Of a stretch of 64,000 nucleotides of DNA, positions 43,256-56,097 are shown piece by piece. Numbering within the stretch: the first letter of the stretch is position 1; each line of letters starts with the position of its first letter. Both the position numbers and the translations under genes were made by a program. Origin of the DNA: Austropuccinia psidii (taxonomy: Eukaryota; Basidiomycota; Pucciniomycetes; Pucciniales; Sphaerophragmiaceae); the NCBI GenBank assembly GCA_023105745.1, contig JALGQZ010000002.1:74751285-74815284 (forward strand), read 5' to 3'. The notes beneath the pieces were generated by a model. It had not been told where the DNA came from and ran no database searches. It saw nothing but the letters and a program-made list of their open reading frames with translations.

Positions 43256-45635
43256 ATTTGGCTTCTTGAATAATAAGAAACAAATTTATTTTAAAAAAAG
43301 AAGATAAAAGTCTATAAAACCTTTATTCATAATTGAACATCTGAAAGAGGCATAATTCAATAAAGAATTGGCAGAAAAAATTTAATAAAAGTTAATTGAC
43401 CTCCTATATACAAAAAAATATGCCTTTGCAACTGATAAAGAACCACTAGGTTCTATTATTGGAGATGGGGTGGATATTATCCTCAGTGTAGGGAAACCCT
43501 ATCTACCCTTGTTAAGAAGACAAGCTCATACAGCCAGCCCAAGATCTGGAGAAACCTTAGGGGTCCACATTAAAGGATTAATGGACTTAGGGGTCTTAAA
43601 GAAAGTTGGACATAATCAAAATTTAGGGGTAGCTAAAACTTCTATTATAAAATGGAATAATGGTAGGTCAATGTTGGTAGGAGAATGTAGGGTTTTGAAT
43701 ACCTATACCATCCCTGGAAGATATATAATACCTATGATACATGAGACACTAACACAATCATTTCAGGGTAGGCTTATTACAGCCATGCATTCTTGTCAGG
43801 GATTTCAATGAAATTTCTTAGCAGAAAATCCCAAAAAAATACTAAGTATAAAATTCCACTGTGGCATATATAAATACCCAAGAATTCCATTGGGTATAAA
43901 ACATTTTCCCTTCCATTATCAAAGAATGTTGAATAGAATATTCCCTAAAGAAATAGCAGAGGGATGGCTAATAATCTATATTTATAATATCATAGCTTCC
44001 TTAGAAACTGGGGAAACCCACCTGACAAAGCTTGAAAGAGTCTTATTAAAAATTTTTCAAGTCAATATGAAGTTATCCTTGAAAAAATTGGATTTTTTAT
44101 ATAGTGTACTGAAAGCACTGAGACATGTTTTATCTGGACTCAGCTTTGGATTATATGAAAACAAAGTAGCAGAAGTACTACTTGAAAAAATTCCCCAAAC
44201 TAAGAAATAAATGAATTCATTCTTAGAACTTCCTGGATACTACATACAGCATATAAAGGAATTTTCAACAATTTCAAAATCTCTTGATAAGCTTTTAAAT
44301 CAACGGAAAGTCTATTATATTACTGAAGAGAGAGTAAAAGCATATTTGAAACTGAAAATTTCCTCAAAAATGGTTTTTTTGTCGTAATTACAGATCAGAT
44401 ATTACTTTTCAAATTGTGCATTAAAAATTGTTGAGAATGGTTAGGTTCTGACCTAAACAAAACAGAAATCATCAATGAGAAGCCTGTTTAGGAACCAATT
44501 TGCTGTATTTCTAGACAAAGTAAGCCAGCAGAAGCTAGTTATGGAGAAAGAAAAATGGAATTCCTTTTCCTAGTGTGGGCTCTAGAGATATTTCATTATT
44601 ACCTAGATGAAACAGTATTTGATGTTATTACAGACTGTAATCCTGTAAAATTACTAATACACATGAAGACACCAAACAGACACATGCTAATATGGCAAAT
44701 TACCAACAAAGAGTATAGAAGTAATATGAACATTGTCCATAAATATCAAAATATTCCCAAATATGCAGATGGACTCTAGAAAATACACCTGAAAGCCCCG
44801 AATGGGTACCACGGGATCAAGAAAAACAGATAGAAGGAATATATCTCATGAAAATTGGAACAGAATTCTTTAATCAACTTGCAGAGAGCTATAAAGTGGG
44901 AAAAAACTTCCTCATTGTATTTCAACTCTTAAAGAATAAATTTAAAGATCCATCATTATCTTTTAAATTAGTTGAAATATGTAAAAAGTCTTGTGATGAA
45001 GGCAGATTTCACTCACTGGATGGAATTCTTTATCATTGAGCTAAACATACATGTCTTATTACATTAATAGACAGAATTCCAATAATCACTATACTACATG
45101 AGCTTCATGATAGTGTTTCTTCTAGACATCTATCAGAAGACAGGACATAAAAAGAGTTAATACTTTTTCTTGGTGGCCAAACTGTAGAAAGGATGTTGCA
45201 GAATATTTACAAGCTTGTGACAGATTCCAGAAAGCAAACAGTTCCACAGGAAAGATATTTTTAATGATGATTCAAATCAAATAACCAAGATCCCTCTGTG
45301 AAATAGTACATATGGAATGGGAGAAAGCTCTAACCCCTGGAGGAGACAGGAGTTATAATTTTTTCTAGTGTTAGTAGACAGATATTGGAAAACACCTTTA
45401 TTCTTACCCTGTCACAAGGATGAAATTCCTCTGGATACAGCAATAATGATATTGAACAAAGTAATTAACCACACAGAATTATTCCAAAATATCATAAGTG
45501 ATAGAGACCCTAAATTCACTTTAGCCTTATGGAAAAATCTTCATAACCTGTTTGGGACAAAATTATCATTCTCAACAGCATATAACCCTCAAACTGAAGG
45601 GTTGGAAGAAGGACTGATTCAAAATGTGTGGAATC
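43256..45635 (+). pseudogene. D pol relic: RT, RNase H, integrase (first part)
   Basis: Open pieces at 43470-43811, 43890-44210, 44555-44779, 44848-45039 and 45368-45664 follow the order of a Ty3/gypsy pol related to C. The RT start is 'LGVLKKVGHNQ'. The polymerase motif reads YIYN (43977-43988) instead of YIDD, so both catalytic Asp are gone. The RNase H part is '[19 protein letters not shown]'. In the integrase, the first Asp position is Glu (codon 45315-45317), 'IISDRDPKF' is kept, and 'TEGLEEGLIQ' keeps the Glu. Heavy frameshifting marks it as one of the oldest insertions. Interrupted by E. Confidence 0.8.
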
Positions 45636-45639
45636 TGAA

Positions 45640-46945
45640 TCTTTCCTTAAATATATGGATTTAATTACTCACAAAAAATTTATTTATATTATTTCTATAT
45701 TGAAAGTAATTCATTTTGGATATATAAAAGACTTCTGGTTTCTGTATTTCCAGAAGTTATTTTCAAATCATTTGTGGCCTATTTGGGTATGTAAGATATA
45801 TCCCAAGGCTCACATTCCCTCCCACCAAAACAGATTCTACAGGCCTTCTATTAATTATTTCACTCAAAAGGAAAAAGAGGAATCCCCAAAGGGGTGCCAA
45901 TTTTCACTCCTCAACTTCTTTCTATTACTGTGATCAAGTACTTAAAGCACATGTATAGGAATATTCATGCTTGTGGCCTTCTTTCATGACCAAATCATTG
46001 CAAAAAGGTATTTCTCATTCTGAAATCCACTCATTTTAATTTACTGGTCTTCTATATCTGACTATATATTGAATTTTATTTTTACTGTTAAGTATCCTTT
46101 ATTTAATGAATTTCTTTATCTTTCTGTGTTTTTTCTGTTCCACTGAGGGTAAATTTAAAGTAGTGGGGTTACTTAAAATGAAAATTTCTTTTTCAGCTGG
46201 TTGATAATTGGTAACATGTCTTACTGGCAAGTTGAGGTGTTTGTTCTCCAATTCACCATTCAATTATACTTGAACTTCATTGTTTCCATGTAAGTCAACA
46301 ATAAAAAAGGTCCTACATAATGATATTTTTGTTTATTTTGTCCTCTAATATTATTCTGATTTAAGGTTGAAACTCAATCTAACTCCCCTATTTTGTTGTC
46401 TGGTACTTTATGACTCTTGTCCCACTTATGCTTAGTTCATTCAAAATAATCATAAATACTTTATTTTGCATGGTTTTTTACTCTATCAAGAATTGAATTG
46501 AAGCTGGAAGCTGTAGGATGAATTTAAATTGAGTCTATCCCAAGTGTTTCTTCTGGAATTCTTGGATTTGTTTCAGGATTCAAGCCTTCAGCCACTCCTC
46601 CAAAAATATCAAGCAGTGAACCCAGATGGAAACTCTGGAAAGAACTAGGGCTCCCAAGATGACTTAAGTCAGATTCTAATAGTATATGAATAGAATTAAA
46701 TACTCTTCTGAATATTACTGAGCTGAGAGAGGTTGGAAAGGATTGTTCAATATTGATTTTTTTTCCATTTGAATAATAAAAAACTCAAGACAAAATATTG
46801 AAATCATACTGTAAGTTTTTAGAATGAAAATTTAATATATCAGTGTGATATGATTTTTAGGACAAATGGAACCTAAATGATAGTATTGCATGGGTTATAT
46901 AGTGGAAAGACCCCTGGGGATTTTGTAAGTGACTTTTATAATAAA
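45640..46945 (-). mobile_element. E: relic of C-type element (pol 3' end plus 5' ~175 bp of its LTR), inside D
   Basis: On the minus strand, a decayed integrase C-terminal region (NPRIPEETLG-like block near 46560) leads to a 3' end matching C (CATGAAAGAAGGCCACAAGC near 45980). The purine tract GGTGGGAGGGAA (45826-45815) follows, then LTR start TGTGAGCCTTGGG (45814). The LTR is cut near 45640. D's integrase resumes beyond 46945. Confidence 0.68.
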
Positions 46946-46947
46946 GA

Positions 46948-47718
46948 TTATCATGATATTCTATGCCTAGGGACTAGAATTCAAAGACTCTTATGGTTTT
47001 ACCCATGATTGGTGTACCTTAATACTAGCTCATGAACTGGAATATATGACATCAATTCATTAATCAACTGGACAAACTCAAGAGATGTTGGAAAATGGTC
47101 AGAAGTAAAAGTTACCCTATGAAACTCTCACAAAATATTTAGTTGATATTAACCCAACAGTAAGCAGCTTTAAAATAATTCTTGATAAAGAAAGACATAA
47201 CACAAACAAATGTATGCAAGATTCTTTTAAATATTCCTAATAAATATGGGGCAAAAGTCATAGACCACCAGACTTTGAAGTATGAGACCTATTTATAGTA
47301 TTAACATTAAATTTTAACAACAATCAAGGACCAAAGAATTTGAGATATTACTTTGAAGAAGCTTTGATGATAAAAGCCCTACATGGCCCTTACTCTGTGC
47401 AAAAAATATAGAAGGTGATCTAATTAATAAACACCAAGCATTCCCTGAAAGCTTGATGAACCCTTCCAGCTTAATTTTTAAATAATCATTTCCCTAAGAA
47501 ATATACCATCACTTTAAATACTCCCTCTATATCAAGTAAAAGAAAAGGAAATTTTGGAAATCCTTCAAGAAAAGAGGAGAAGCAACAAAAAAGAAAGAGA
47601 ATACATTTTAGGGTATAGAAAACCAACTCAAGAAGATGAATGGCTACTTGAGAAAGATATAACTAATGGTGAAGAATTGTTAAGAACAATAGGAAATGAA
47701 AGAAGACCACAAGAATAA
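46948..47718 (+). pseudogene. D pol relic, continuation (integrase C-terminal part)
   Basis: Resumes with sequence matching C from 30130 ('LEFKDSYGFTHDWCTLI'). It continues through 'HKHQAFPES' and 'EREYILGYRKPTQEDEWLL'-like blocks to a stop near 47718. Multiple stops and frameshifts. Confidence 0.72.
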
Positions 47719-49829
47719 AAAGCTCAACCATTATTGATCTTCAAGACTAAAGAAGTCCATTGAAGAGGTACAAAAGTGGATGATACCCTAAATAGCTATA
47801 TCAGATTGTGGTAAAACCTTTTTTGGTGGTAGAGAATTTGAGCCTTTGATATATGATCACACATCAAAGAATTTGTAAAACAATATTACAGAGCTTATTC
47901 TAATAATAAGAATTCAAATTCAAACCTTAAAAAAATACATATAAATAAAAATACCATAAAAAGGCATAAACTCTTGACTTTATCAAATCCTAATGGATAG
48001 AAATATAGAAAATACTGCATCATTGGATTCCCCATCCAAAGAGACATATATGACTCTTTTATGTCATATCTGTAATGCCAATACCTACTGAGATACATGA
48101 ATATATGCACTTTAATTATCAGCGCATATATTCATGGTTTTTAGCTCATATATTTTGAAATAATCATGATAAAACCATTATCTAACATCAAAGCTACCAC
48201 TAAATACCAGTAATAATACAGTTATAAATCTTATTTTTAAAGTTATAAATAAGGTTGATAATATTAAAGAGAAAGCAGTAAAAATAGCAATACCAGCTGA
48301 CCACTTAAGTGTTCCAAACTTGCAACAAAGTAGGTAATCAGGCTCCACTAGCTCATATATGAAGAATGACACAAAATTTATCTTGACATGCAAGGTATAA
48401 TTCTATGAACTCATGGCTTAAAGTCTAAAGTACCAAATTTCAACAGAAAAGATGCATTACAAGAAAAATTATCAAAGATAGAGCTTTGATGATGTAATGA
48501 GATTCTTTTGGAGCATGAATAAGTAAAATACAGCATATTATAATCAACTCTCTGAGTTTTAGTTAAGAAAAAAATGAAGATATTAATGATTAAAGTTAAG
48601 TCTTAAAAATTATTATTTTTTATCTTTAACTGTGATCTTATTTTGAATTTAGAATTTGAAAAGGAGATAAAACTGGTGTATATTGGTCTTTTATTATTTA
48701 AAATACCTTAAACCAAAAAATTTAATCAAATTAAAAGCTTATTATGTAAGAAAATTAGAGTAAGAGTGATGATTGTAAAATATGGCATAATAATGAGATG
48801 AAAAGATTTGCTAAGGACATAATAATCACTAAACCTTATAATACTGATCAATTTCAGTCTATATCATCAGTACAACTCTTCTAAAATTTATCCGGTCACT
48901 AAAAAGAAGGCTCTTTACTATATTAAGACCCCTTCTTCCTCTGTTTCCCCCTTAGACACACAAAATTCAATAAAGTATTGAATAAAAAGGTAATACACTT
49001 TATCATTTCATACATAACTCTTATTCTGTAAAAGACAAAAGTTATATCCTGCAGTAATCACTAGCTTTTATATTATTACATCAATATTTTATTTTTATTT
49101 ATTAAAATCTTTCAAATTCTCTGAATCCATTTAAGATTAGTACAAGTTGTATTTCTCTCTATTTTTTATTGTAACTACAATATAAATAGGTTTTAATTAC
49201 ATTATTAGAAAAGAGATTAATCAAAATTATTATATTGAATGTTAAAGGTATGTCATTTTCTCTTATTATGATATTTTTCTCTATTATCATTTATTAATAA
49301 TTCTCTTATAAACATAAATAGTACTCATTTTAATTTATAGCATTAATATTGGTGATATTATTGTTATAAATTGTTTTTTTAATTATTTAGTAAAGATTTT
49401 ATACACATTTATTATCTATTTTTAACAGAAATAAACTGCCATAGATATATTCATTTTATTATATTATCTTCATAATATACTTTATCTTATTTTATTTTGC
49501 ATAAATAATAGAAAATATTTTACACCATAAGCTTACTAGTATTTCATCATTATTATCAATTAGGTCTTATTATTCATTTTTATTAGGATATTAAGAGTAA
49601 AATAAGTAATATATTAGTAATGTTTACTTATTGTTTCATAGTCAAGCTTTACATACATCCAATCAGCCTTTTTATTTTGGTTCTTTTAGCTATTGTTGAT
49701 CTTCAAAATGTCACCTTTATACACTTACTGGTGTTTTATATTGAGCCTTTTTCTGTCCACTATTTAGGTACTTCTTCTATTCTTGTGTCTCAGCTTTATT
49801 CTATCCCTTTTTGACAGAATTCACAATTT
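47719..49829. other. AT-rich relic sequence downstream of D
   Basis: A purine-poor GGTGGTAGAGAAT and TTGAGCCTTTGATATAT at about 47838 may be the decayed 3' LTR start of D. Beyond this no LTR, gene or repeat could be recognised by eye. Short open frames have no domains. Confidence 0.35.
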
Positions 49830-52410
49830 TGTTTACCATTTTGATAAAATTTCCCCTTTTTGTTGAGAAAATTCTAATCTTATATTATTATCTGCAGGTA
49901 AAGCTCTTCCAAATAATTTTTGGACTTCTCCTTTTGCTAAAAAAATAAACTTATTTATTCCCCAGTAACTAAATTTATTGGGTTAAATTCTTCAAATCCA
50001 ACTCTTGAGCTACAGTGACAACCAATTCCCTTAAATTCATTTCAAGAAATATTGTGGTAAGTCCTTCTTAAATCTATGAATCTCCTGCTATCCTCTTCAA
50101 TTCTGATCATTGATCACTCAATTCAATTATTTCATTTCCTCCTCCTCCATATACTTTTATAAATTCCAATGGAAAGGCATAATTCAATTTCGGCTGTTCA
50201 TAATTTACCAGATGATGGTTTATGAGTTTAGTTGGAGTTGCATTTTTATCAATTGATTTAATGAATTTTTTCTCTTTTTCTTACATATTCTTTTGATTTA
50301 TTTAAATATTTTGGTGAAATGACTAAATTTCTTTTCAAAGTAAGATTTATTCTCTTATCAAAGAACCCTTTGATAATTTTTCCCATTATTTCCTAAATAT
50401 CTAATTTTTCTTCCTTAACAGCTTCCCTTAATTTACTTTCTTGGTCAATTCATGGTGTATTTGCGATGTGATTCCTTTTAGGTTCCTGTTCAGGTAGTTC
50501 TTTTTAATTTTTCATCTCCTGATTCTTCCTTCTTTGGCTGGAAGAATTCTTTTCTCCTCTTCCTTTTCTCATTTCCCATAAAAGCCCAGGTATGTTTGGT
50601 GTCTTTCTCATGGGTGTTTTAGCTGTTGGATCAAATCCTAAAGCATTTTGATTGGTATTTTCTGGAATTGAACTTCTTTGTTTAGGTTTTCTTAACCCAT
50701 AATTATTCAAAGATAGCTCATTATCTGATGATATAGTATTTCGTTTCCAAATTCCCCAATTTTAAACTTTGCATATATAATTTGTTTCTTTAGTCTTGTT
50801 ATGTTCATTTATTTTTCTTTTTTTAATGATTCCTTAGCTTTATTTTCTTTTTAAGTTCTTGTTATTTTGCAAATTCCTCAATAAATTTCCTTAGATAGGT
50901 TATTTCATCATTTGAAGCTTTATTTCAATTGGAAAATAAAAGTCAAATTCCTTTCCCAGTGAGAAATTTTTTATTTTGATCTTCAATGAGCTAATTACAT
51001 CCATTTACTTAACTTCCTTCTTTCAAAAATAATAACATTTTACATATGTATTTGGTGCATTTTGGGCTTGTAAATAAATAATATTCCTTTGTGAAAATAG
51101 AGGTAAATTATTTCTTCCTTTAAGCTGTTTTTTTTGTACTGTGTATTAATTAAATCTGTTTTTGAGGTGTAAAAAAATGTTCATTTCTTCAAGTTTCTCC
51201 ATAAACTTCTTAACATCTTCCTTCTAAACTGGATTATTCTTCATACTATCCAGCTTTTTCTCCTTGAGCTCTTCAGATATCTATTTCATTTTATTGAAGG
51301 CTGAATTCATTCCTGAAAGATCCCCTCCTTTAAAGTGGGCTTTCTTCTCTTTATTTATATTTAAATTTCTTTTTTTATCTCTTGATGATTAGAGTATCTT
51401 GTTAAATAATATTCTAGCTTATACCTCCTTCACAATATTACTTTTTAAGATTCTGATACGTGGTATAGGATATCCTTTATCTCCAGCATTAACTATAACA
51501 TTATCTCTGATCATTTATTTACTTATGGAAACTTTATAATCATATTAAAAACAGTCAAATAGGTCTTCAGTGAGAATTTCATGTTGAGGAATATACTTAT
51601 ATCTTTATAGGTGAGTAAAAATAATTTCATATTATCCAACAAGTTACTTTTACTATGATAGAATACTAATTCCTCAATCTTCTGTATTATCATTAAAAAT
51701 CTTCATTAGTAATTGTTTTCAGTTAAACTCTTTTCCCATTTTCTTATAAGATATTTCTTGAGCTGTGTCCAATTTCCTTCTTCATAACCTGGCATGGCTC
51801 CAATTGAATCACTTTTTCTTAGTTCTGTTATCCATAATACTATTTGTTCTGCTAGATATTTTTTTTTCCTTAAATTTGAGCTATTACTTCCACTTTCTTG
51901 ATAGACTTCTCTATTTCTTCTCCATCAAAATTTATATTATAACCTTTTTCTGTAGTTTTAGCTACAGGCCTTTCCTTTCTTGGAAGTTTATTCTGTAATG
52001 AGCTTGAGCTATAAGCTATAGTTAAAAAATGACTCCTTGGAATATTTTGAGTTCTTGGCTTTCTTTCTGGAGTATAGGTTGTGCTAGTACCAGGTGTAGG
52101 TGATCCTGGTAAGTCTAGAGGAATACATTTTCTTGGTAATGTGGGCTCACTTTAGACTGGCACCAGATGAGTAAAATTTCTGTTGCCCTTCATTTCCTTT
52201 CTTTTTGATTTATATTAGTAGTATCTCTTAAATTTGCTTCATAGGAATTTTTATCCATACTTTTTTATTCTCTTCTTAAATTTCTTCTTCAAACTATCCT
52301 TCTACATTGTCTTCAGGTAATTTTGGTAATTCATAGTTTGATTTCTGATTTATTTCTACTTGGTATGCTATTCCGGTATACTTCATTTTTTTTCTTTTCT
52401 TCTTGAATTA
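49830..52410 (-). pseudogene. F: gag-like retroelement relic
   Basis: Minus-strand coding remnants with protein-like composition. 52152-51870 is open for 94 codons: Pro/Thr-rich 'GSPTPGTSTTYTPERKPR', then 'YNINFDGEEIEKSIKKVE', which resembles a gag capsid start. 50770-50504 contains 'NWGIWKRNTISSDNEL' and 'MRKTPNIPGLLWEMRKGRG'. 50240-50100 contains 'LINHHLVNYEQPKLNYAFP'. Between them only stop-ridden sequence remains. I read it as a gag-like gene of a third Ty3/gypsy family, distinct from the A3, B2 and G1 gags; the identification is tentative. Confidence 0.45.
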
Positions 52411-54655
52411 ACTTGAATAAAGATCTCATTAAATCTTTCTTTCCCTTCTGTTCTGTTCTTGATGTTTCAATGACAAAGTCAATACCTTCGGGTGTTTTCT
52501 TTTCTGGTTTTCTTTCTTTTACTGGATAATAAAAATGGCATGATTGATTTGATTATTGTGATGGTGATGACAATGGTTTGTTTCTGGATTTTTTCCTTTC
52601 CAGAATTGAATAATTTTATTTATGGACAATTTCTTCTTAAGAGAAAATTTTGAGGTATTTTAATTTGACAACCCTCTTCCTTTGCTTGATTACTGATTTT
52701 TGGGGCATTAAGCTTATATCTTCCACTTTTGGGGCACCAGATGTCAAACTCCCCTGAGTGTGTGATTAAATAAGGTAGTCCTTGAGAGGGGAATCCCAGG
52801 TGAGCAGTTTTGAATTTCTGAAATAATTCTTTAACCAAGGGTGCTAAGATTCATTAGCTTCCCCTCTGACTATACTAAACAATCTCCCTACAGTGCTCAA
52901 AAATCAATTTTAAACATTTTGGCCCTTAAAGCTGAAAAATACTTTTTAAAAGGCTGTATTTGGAATAATCAACCAGTACATGGGTAATCTATAAGGTAAA
53001 AAATACAAAATATGATTTTTAAATAATAATCTATAATAATATAAGGGTAAGAATTTCATATTGTAGAATGTTGGTGTACTATAATGGTACTAATAAAGAG
53101 TATAATTGTAAGCTTAATGTGATTTTATATATCTTTGAGGTATTTAATAGTTCGAGAGGGTAATTTCTAATATAACTTAACAATAATAAATTTAACAATT
53201 GAATGTGAAGGTATTTTTTAATACAAAACAAGATATTTTTTGACTTTATGAGTGATATAATGTGATACAAGCGTAAGTCCTGATATAATAATAGATATTC
53301 GTGAGTTTTTTTCATATAAAGACTATAATATGAATATTCTCCCTCTATCATGTAAGGTTTATGGTGTTAAACTCAGTATTATAAGTATTATTAATAGTAT
53401 TTTGATTATAACACCAGAAATTGAAACATTGGGTGGATTAATAACATAATTTTGTTTTTTTGTAAGTACTGTTAATTAGAAATAACTATGAATTAAACCT
53501 ATAAGTCTTTAATATTAAAATCAAAGATAACTAAATTATTTTACTAGTGATTTATAGATGAATTTTTTTCCTTCTTGGTACATAATTGCAATGTGGAAGA
53601 GGAAAAATGAGGTAGATAGGCCCTCTATCTATATTCTTTGCTTTATCAATAGAGGAACTCAAAAACAGGGGACTTATAATTTTTCACTTCTTTTGGCTGG
53701 TATAATTTTTTAAAGTGGTGACTCTCAAATTCTTCTAAGGTATTGAATCATTTTTTGTTCTATTCAACTATTTTTATTTATTATTATTTGATATGAAATT
53801 TTCTTTATGATGAGGAATTTTTAAATGGTGTCATTGCTTGGAAGTAGGGCACAATATCTTCAGTTGATTGCAGAACTTTCTTGAATGATTGTGTAATATG
53901 TCTAAGCCGTTTTTTCTGAGGAAATCTTCATGGTGTCATTTCCTGACTTTATTGCAATATATTTTTGGTCTATTGTGCCATTCATTGTGGGATGGGATTA
54001 TTCTGCACAGATATTGCACTATCAGTCTATGCATTGTTTGAGCTGCAGGTTGAGATTTTTGTGTACTGTGGGGATTTTATTTGTCCTTAATTGGACTTTC
54101 ATTTCCTCAATTCAAATTAAATTGTGGCTTCAATTTATCTTTGTTGTCTTAAAGTGCTTCTGTGTTTTTATTTCTATAGAGATGTTGTGAAATTTAAGTT
54201 TTTGATTGATTTTCCTTGCAAAAATTGGCTTTCTTATGTCTTGAAAATTTTGATTAATACAGTTTTAAATTATTTATCATTACAGTTTCCCAGATTTACT
54301 TACTGTATTTCTGCGTAAGTAAAGAGTTTAGCAGAAATAGAGTAATATGATTGTTACACTGCCGCTTGAAACTGTAAAATCAACATTTTTCTTATCTTTT
54401 TCTTTTCTTTCTTATTTTATTATTATTATTTTAATTATATAGACCATATTTCTAGTATTTTATATGTACTTATTCATATTACTTGATTTCAATCTATTTT
54501 ACTACTTAATCTTCCCATGATAATTGATTAATTATTAAATTTTCCTTCTTGAATCTTTGATTGATAGCTTCATAAATAAAACCCCTTGAATCTGGGCTGA
54601 AAATGTATTTCATACCACAATATCAATTTCATTTTTTGAAATAAAGGTCATATAC
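52411..54655. other. AT-rich sequence without recognised genes
   Basis: Contains isolated open frames (52620-52838 minus; 53079-53351 minus; 53930-54190 plus). The last encodes 86 residues that are strongly hydrophobic but match no family I know. Probably decayed retroelement DNA. Ends exactly where the right unit H starts. Confidence 0.35.
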
Positions 54656-55014
54656 TCACCAGGGCGAATCTCGCGTCAATCGTTGGCGATTGACTTCACG
54701 TCGCACCGCGGTCAGTATAAAATCTTGCTTCAGTCGCGTTAGTGTCACTTTATAGTCACTGGATTTAGTGGGTCACGTCACGTCAGCGTCAAGACAACGT
54801 CAATCGTCACATGTGTCACATGAGAATGTCACTGAAAGCCCAAACCCATTTCAACACTATGCGCAACGTTCGTGTAATGTCACCTCATTGGCTTCCGCCT
54901 CCCCGACGCTTAGCATGCTTACGCACCCGCACCGCCCTCCATCCGGATGAGACTCCGACACTGCCCGCCCCTCTCCGTCCTCACCACTCGCTACGCTTTC
55001 ACACCCCCGCCCCT
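54656..55014 (+). promoter_or_regulatory. TGACG/CGTCA-rich segment of right unit H
   Basis: Stem GTCAATCG (54675-54682), loop TTGG, CGATTGAC (54687-54694). TATAAAATC near 54717. A dense run of GTCA/CGTCA words follows between 54755 and 54835 (for example GTCACGTCACGTCAGCGTC). This looks like a core promoter with clustered activator sites, about 1.4 kb before the gene H ATG. Confidence 0.5.
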
Positions 55015-55560
55015 ACCATCCTCACGCTTGTGTAGTACCCTCCCGACATGCCTCCGACAACGCTTAGCATCCTTACGCTCATGTAGTGCCCTCCCGACAT
55101 GCCTCCAACACCACTGATGACCCTTACGCTTGTGTAGTGCCCTCCCGACATGCCTCCGACACAGCTTACCATCCTTACGCTCATGTAGTGCCCTCCCGAC
55201 ATGCCTCCGACAACAGTTACCCTCCCTCCCGACACTGCTTACCATCCTTACGCTCATGTAGTGCCCTCCTGACATGCCTCCGACAACAGTTACCCTCCCT
55301 CCCGACATTCTCCCAACACTGCTTACCATCCTTACGCTCATGTAGTGCCCTCCCGACATGCCTCCGACAACAGTTACCCTCCCTCCCAACATTCTCCCGA
55401 CACTGCTTACCATCCTTACGCTCATGTAGTGCCCTCCCGACATGCCTCCGACAACAGTTACCCTCCCTCCCGACATTCTCCCGACACTGCTTACCATCCT
55501 TACGCTCATGTAGTGCCCTCCCGACATGCCTCCGACAACAGTTACCCTCCTCACGCTTCC
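55015..55560. repeat. Minisatellite of right unit H with 84-bp higher-order repeat
   Basis: TACCCTCC recurs at 55218, 55291, 55375, 55459 and 55543; the last four are exactly 84 bp apart and the first step is 73 bp. Each unit is two related halves built from CTTACGCTCATGTAGTGCCC and CCTCCCGACATGCCTCCGAC. Because 84 is a multiple of three, long open frames persist on both strands (for example 55554-54991 minus). These are not treated as genes. Confidence 0.92.
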
Positions 55561-56097
55561 GTATTACATCCATAGTGTATGGTGGCTTGTTGGCGTACAC
55601 AATGGACGCCATCACCGAAATATGCTGAGTGGCCTTCTCTGCCAACAGGACCTCAGGGGAAATTGGTCAGTATATTCACAATGTTGTGGTTAGGGTTTAA
55701 ATCATGAGACTCACAAATTAAAACCTAATAAGTGGACTATTTAAGACAAGAATTGTGTCTCCTGTTTCGCCGACAAAACCATTTTATTTCATATCAATCA
55801 AATGAACACTTTGCTTAGTCCTTACCTCATGAGCATTGAATAGTTCAAAAGTTGACTTTAGTAGGTTTCTCACTAGTCAACTTTATTCAATGTCTCACAG
55901 GGAAGTGATTTCATTTGCATGATATGAAATAATTTGCAAAACATCGCCTCCTTCAATTTCCCGACAAATTGCATTTTGCAAATGCGATTATTTTACTTGC
56001 ACCTTTTTTCTTGAATTTGGATCTTTTATCAAAAAATTTTCAAACAAGTTATCAATCAACTCGTCACCATCTATTTGCTTAATGAACTACCTCCGCT
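55561..56097 (+). promoter_or_regulatory. 5' flank of right gene H
   Basis: Closely matches 11976-12509 inverted. A short imperfect repeat of ATTTGCAAAATGCGATT-like words lies near 55930-55990. No TATA box assigned. Confidence 0.4.

Noticed and set aside
53930..54190. 86-codon hydrophobic plus-strand frame, possible small membrane protein
   Set aside because: Phe/Ile/Leu richness is expected from AT-rich DNA. No start context, family or second copy supports it.
54656..54660. Helitron 5' end (TC) for unit H
   Set aside because: The unit starts with TC in both copies, but no host A precedes it and no CTRR-type 3' end with a hairpin could be placed. Kept only as a test to run.
54991..55645. 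Long open frames on both strands across the right minisatellite
   Set aside because: Explained by an 84-bp period divisible by three; no start context or domain.
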